From: Phallusia mammillata
Taxonomy: Eukaryota; Chordata; Ascidiacea; Phlebobranchia; Ascidiidae
Assembly (NCBI GenBank): GCA_003260075.1
Contig: QLIY01000277.1
Location: forward strand, 99,047 to 163,046
Direction: 5' to 3'
Length of the DNA stretch: 64,000 nt
Shown: positions 60,486 through 64,000 of the stretch, one piece after another
Layout of the letters: every line of letters begins with the position of its first letter
Position numbering within the stretch: the stretch's first letter is position 1
Translations under genes and position numbers: made by a program
Notes under the pieces: generated by a model
The model's database searches: none
What the model was told of the DNA's origin: nothing
Seen by the model: only the letters and a program-made list of their open reading frames with translations

Positions 60486-62750
60486 AAGAAAAATTAAGCA
60501 CGTTTTTACACAACCTGTAAAACGAATCATTCTGTCGCAGATACGCGAAATACCCAAAGACTACATAAGCCGTTGATTTAGTGCTACTGTGTTGCTTTAG
60601 TAAACACGGTTACCGACACGTTTCTTTTTGTGAGTGTAGTTTGGAAATTTAGCCAGTGTAAGTTATAGTTTGCAACAGGTGAAACTAAAAACACCAGACT
60701 CGCCAGGTTTGGAATAATTAAAGCAGGGTTTGCAAGCCCTAAAATGAACAGATTTTTCTTGCAATACGATCCTTTGTAACTGATGCACCTATTTACGATT
60801 CTCAAAACAAAATGTCGTGTTCAACGATTCTCAAAACAAAATGTCGTGTTCGAATCTTAATTTCATATTTTGTGTTTAGTAAACTTTGGTCAAAAGTCCT
60901 TTCCATAATTCTATTAGATTAGCAAATTCCTCAAATATACCCGTCCCTTCGCGATGAGCAGGCATTAATGCAGTCTGGCACAGCAAACAACTCAAGCTAT
61001 CAGAGTCTCCCTAGTTGTCAAGCGAGTATAGATAAGGTCTGATACACAACACGCTTATATACCCGGGAGAGTTATATCCTGCGTCAAACCAAGGACCATC
61101 TCGGCCAGCTATTCCTTAAGTTCAATTGTCGTTGCTTCAGGTTGTGGCATTGCATTTGGGCTCATGGGATTTAGGCGATCGTTAAAGCCATATGCAGCAA
61201 GGTTAAAATGTCCATGCTGTCTTGTTAAGGTTACTTGATTCGTGCACTGCAAAGGTAGGGATATGTGTATTGGCTTTTATAATAATCCAGAAACTGAGAG
61301 TCAAATCAGCAATTAGTGAGGGTGTTTAGGAAGTTTGCGCGCGGTTAGTGCAGTGAAAAATTACAAGCGTAACTCTAATTAAACGGTGCCTAATTTTAGA
61401 CAATAAAGTATAGTAAAGCTACGTCGTGTAATGCTGGTGACTTAATCATGCAAAATTAGTTCAAACAAACCCACCTAACTTGCCAAAATTATTCAAAAAA
61501 CAGCTTTGAATTCGAAGCCTAAACTGTGGGCTTATACTGTCTACATTTGTAAAATCTTACTGTTTTCGGTAGGAATAAAGACGGAACACAACATCGTATT
61601 TTTGAAGTACTGTCACTTTCCGCCATGATATGACAAAGTGTAAGCAACGTTCGTTAAATTAAATAAACCAGCCACAGTACTCCATACTCCCAAAGGAATT
61701 CTTTCGGCATGTATCTTACCCATAAGTAAATTTGCCAGTGCATGTTTTGCAGTCTCTGATAGGACAAAGCAATTGACCCATACGTTATGGTGACGAAGCT
61801 TTCAAAAAGCATTTCACCATGCAGTTTAAATAATAGGAACCTGTCGATTTTACGGAATTAATTTTTTGTTATTTTTTTTAAATCAATTTTGTTGCGTTTT
61901 CGTAGAGGTGTGATAATAACGTTTTTTTATTCTTTTCGCCAAATCTTTTTGCACCCCGACACAACTAAGAGCAGGTGTGGTTAGAATCAGCAACCTTTCG
62001 GGTGAAAGGCAGTAGCCATTATTACTGGGCCTTTTTCCATGCAGGTATTTTAATTTCAACTGTGATGTGTATTGATTAGTTTATTAAACTTTAAATTGAG
62101 AATTAAATTAATTTTACTTCTGCGAAAGATTTCTTTTTATCTCTTTAACAGAGCAAATAGCACATGTAAGACGATAATACATGAAGCAGTAAGCATAGAT
62201 TTAATTTGTATTCCAGCCATGGTAATGAAGTGTGATGTATGTTGTTGTCGACAGGTCTAAGCAACAAGATCAGACCGCTTTATTAATTGCAATAGCCGGC
62301 TAAAAGTGATAATGTCTACAAACGTACACAGACCAAGTTGTAAACTTGCACATCAGTTTATGTTGGACAGTGACACCAGCACTATAGAACTGGCAACTTA
62401 TATTTTGCTCGCAGAGATTACTAAGACGACTAGAAAATAGAAAGTGGCATCTCAGTATGTGTACGTAATAGTACTTGATCTCAGTTCATACCAAGGCAAT
62501 AAAAGTCTCAGTGGTTTGCACTTACAATCTAAAAAATGTTTTCAGGTTGCAATATTCTGTGGTGTTGAATTTAATAAGAACAGTAGACTGCGAGCCAACG
62601 CTCGTCTAACACAGCAAGTCTTGTAAAGTACGTGTTAAGTATAGCAGAAATCATGTAGACAACTCAAAAGTATTTACTTCGGGCTGAGATTGCTTGTTAA
62701 CTTGTTTTGTCTTGAAATGACCTTGTTTCTGATTGCAACTTTGCTCGATA
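60486..62750. other. intergenic, no gene identified
   Basis: No convincing exon. Positions 60795-60851 hold a 28-bp stretch (ACGATTCTCAAAACAAAATG and so on) twice, with a period of 29. Confidence 0.4.
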
Positions 62751-63204
62751 CTCGTTTGTAGGTGTTTGTGTGATCAAACAGCTAAATTATCATTAGTGAT
62801 GGACCTACGCCGAACCTGCGACAAAGTTTTGGTCTAATGGCCTAATATATTTGGCCGAATTAGGCCGAACCTAAAATTTCGTTTCTTATGGATGTTTTGA
62901 ACTGGTGCGTACGTTGTTAATGCAAACATTTAAAAAATGAAACGCAATATGAATGCAGTGCCTTATAATATGCAGACAATATCGCTCCTGTTTTGTTAAT
63001 GCAACGTTTGCTTAATACGTAAGTTTTTGATTGGTCGATTGTCGAACTTTAACCAGGGGGGGGGGTTACTCGTTTGTAGGTGTTTGTGTGATCAAACAGC
63101 TAAATTAGCATTAGTGATGGACCTACGCCGAACCTGCAACAAAGTTTTGGTCTAAAGGCCTAATATATTTGGCCGAATTAGGCCGAACCTAAAATTTCGT
63201 TTCT
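62751..63204. repeat. duplication around G10
   Basis: 62751-62887 recurs at 63066-63204 after G10 at 63056-63065; here about 170 bp of unique sequence (62888-63055) lies before the run. TTTGGCCGAATTAGGCCGAA within each copy is a local inverted motif. Confidence 0.7.
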
Positions 63205-63637
63205 GGGGGGGGGGTTAAATTCGTACAATCAAAAAGTTTGGGTTTGGCCGAATTTTCAAACAAAGTTCGGGCCAAAACAGAAACTTCGACAAAACGGCGT
63301 ATTCTACCGAAATGTTTTGACCGACCGTATGCAAATTTATTACAGATTGTAATTACGTTCTGGTCCTAAAAATTTTAGTTTGCAGTACTTAGTTTTTTTG
63401 TGACGTACTATTTTCCAAAGGGGGGGGGGATAAATTCGTATACAATCAAAAAGTTTGGGTTTGGTAGAATTTTCAAACAAAGTTCGGGCCAAAACCGAAA
63501 CTTCGACAAAACGGCGTATTCTACCGAAATGTTTCGACCGACCGTATGCAAATTTATTACAGATTGTAATTACGTTATGGTCCTAACATTTTAGTTTGCA
63601 GTACTTAGTTTTTTTGTGACGTACTATTTTCCAAAAC
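63205..63637. repeat. 205-bp duplication with two G10 runs
   Basis: 63215-63419 and 63430-63637 are copies; G10 runs at 63205-63214 and 63420-63429. Confidence 0.8.
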
Positions 63638-63667
63638 GAATTTGTTTTACGTTTGTTTTCTAGTGCA

Positions 63668-63951
63668 GTAGGTTTAAAATGTTGTTGTAACAAGTTGCAA
63701 ACAAGTGACAGTCATGCAGTCCCCATTTACGTTTTACCCTGACTGTGACAATAAATTAAATCTTCTCACTGACTGCGACAAACTTTGTCACGTCATCCAC
63801 ATTGGGGGGGGGGTAGTAGGTTTAAAATGTTAGTGTAACAAGTTGCAAACAAGTGACAGTCATGCAGTCCCCATTCACGTTTTACCCTGACCGTGACAAT
63901 AACTTAAATCTTCTCACTGACTGCGACAAACTTTGTCACGTCATCCACATT
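63668..63951. repeat. 138-bp duplication around G10 at a coding exon
   Basis: 63668-63803 and 63816-63951 differ at a few bases; G10 at 63804-63813. Both copies carry the start of the coding exon described at 63862. Confidence 0.85.
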
Positions 63952-63988
63952 CTTCATTTGGATCGGATTAGGCAGGAAAAATATTCAG
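63862..63988 (+). CDS. first coding exon of an unidentified gene (cut by the window end)
   Basis: From an ATG at 63862 the frame stays open for 42 codons to the strong donor CAG/GTGAGT at 63988/63989, ending in phase 1. The predicted start is MQSPFTFYPDRDNNLNLLTD, then CDKLCHVIHILHLDRIRQEK. A truncated copy begins at ATG 63714 and runs into the G10 at 63804; it differs by Arg to Cys and Asn to Lys, as two alleles might. I do not recognise the protein. The rest of the gene is outside the window. Confidence 0.55.
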
Positions 63989-64000
63989 GTGAGTAACATA

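Noticed and set aside
7956..63813. G-run flanked duplications as a CRISPR-like array or a new mobile element
   Set aside because: Each pair is a different sequence copied only once, the run length is a constant 10, and exon and MITE sequence is lost at runs; an assembly cause explains all of it.

Overview
This is nuclear DNA from an animal, most likely an ascidian tunicate of the Ciona type. The case rests on AT-rich sequence, compact multi-exon genes with introns mostly of 0.2-1 kb, clear orthologues of animal genes, splice acceptors lying directly against start codons (as expected with spliced-leader trans-splicing), and 1-4 % divergence between apparently allelic copies. The species is inferred, not proven.

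Layout. 0.7-2.2 kb: a PLAC8-family cysteine-rich gene (+). 3-9.5 kb: hAT-type MITEs, a block dense in ACGT, and a long duplicated non-coding segment. 10.2-13.8 kb: a head-to-head pair, dynein light chain roadblock (-) and LRRC72 (+), sharing a 452-bp promoter with a perfect RFX X-box, which points to ciliary use. 14.6-19.7 kb: FBXW2 (-), rebuilt as eight in-phase exons coding for 454 aa. 20-30 kb: no convincing gene. 30.4-37.0 kb: a disordered Glu/Pro-rich protein gene (+) with two alternative first exons and a MARCKS-like basic patch. 40.0-48.3 kb: a 24-exon gene (+) for a predicted type II membrane protein of 887 aa. Its outer part is an intelectin-like lectin split by two tandem copies of a module I do not recognise; this is the most interesting object in the window. 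48.9-51.8 kb: a TLS1/C9orf78 orthologue (-) with possible small downstream genes. 53.0-58.5 kb: SIRT2 (-). 58.5-63.7 kb: no gene seen. 63.86 kb: first coding exon of an unidentified gene cut by the window end.

Assembly caution. About 25 G runs, nearly all exactly 10 long, lie between near-identical copies of flanking DNA; four runs are 40-80 long, and a block at 4.0-5.5 kb shows C runs instead. They behave like gap placeholders (N written as G, then reverse-complemented in one block) joining unmerged overlapping allelic contig ends. SIRT2 shows this best: one exon is cut off exactly at a G run in both copies and another exon is present twice. Most of the tandem duplications here should therefore be treated as assembly products until checked with reads.
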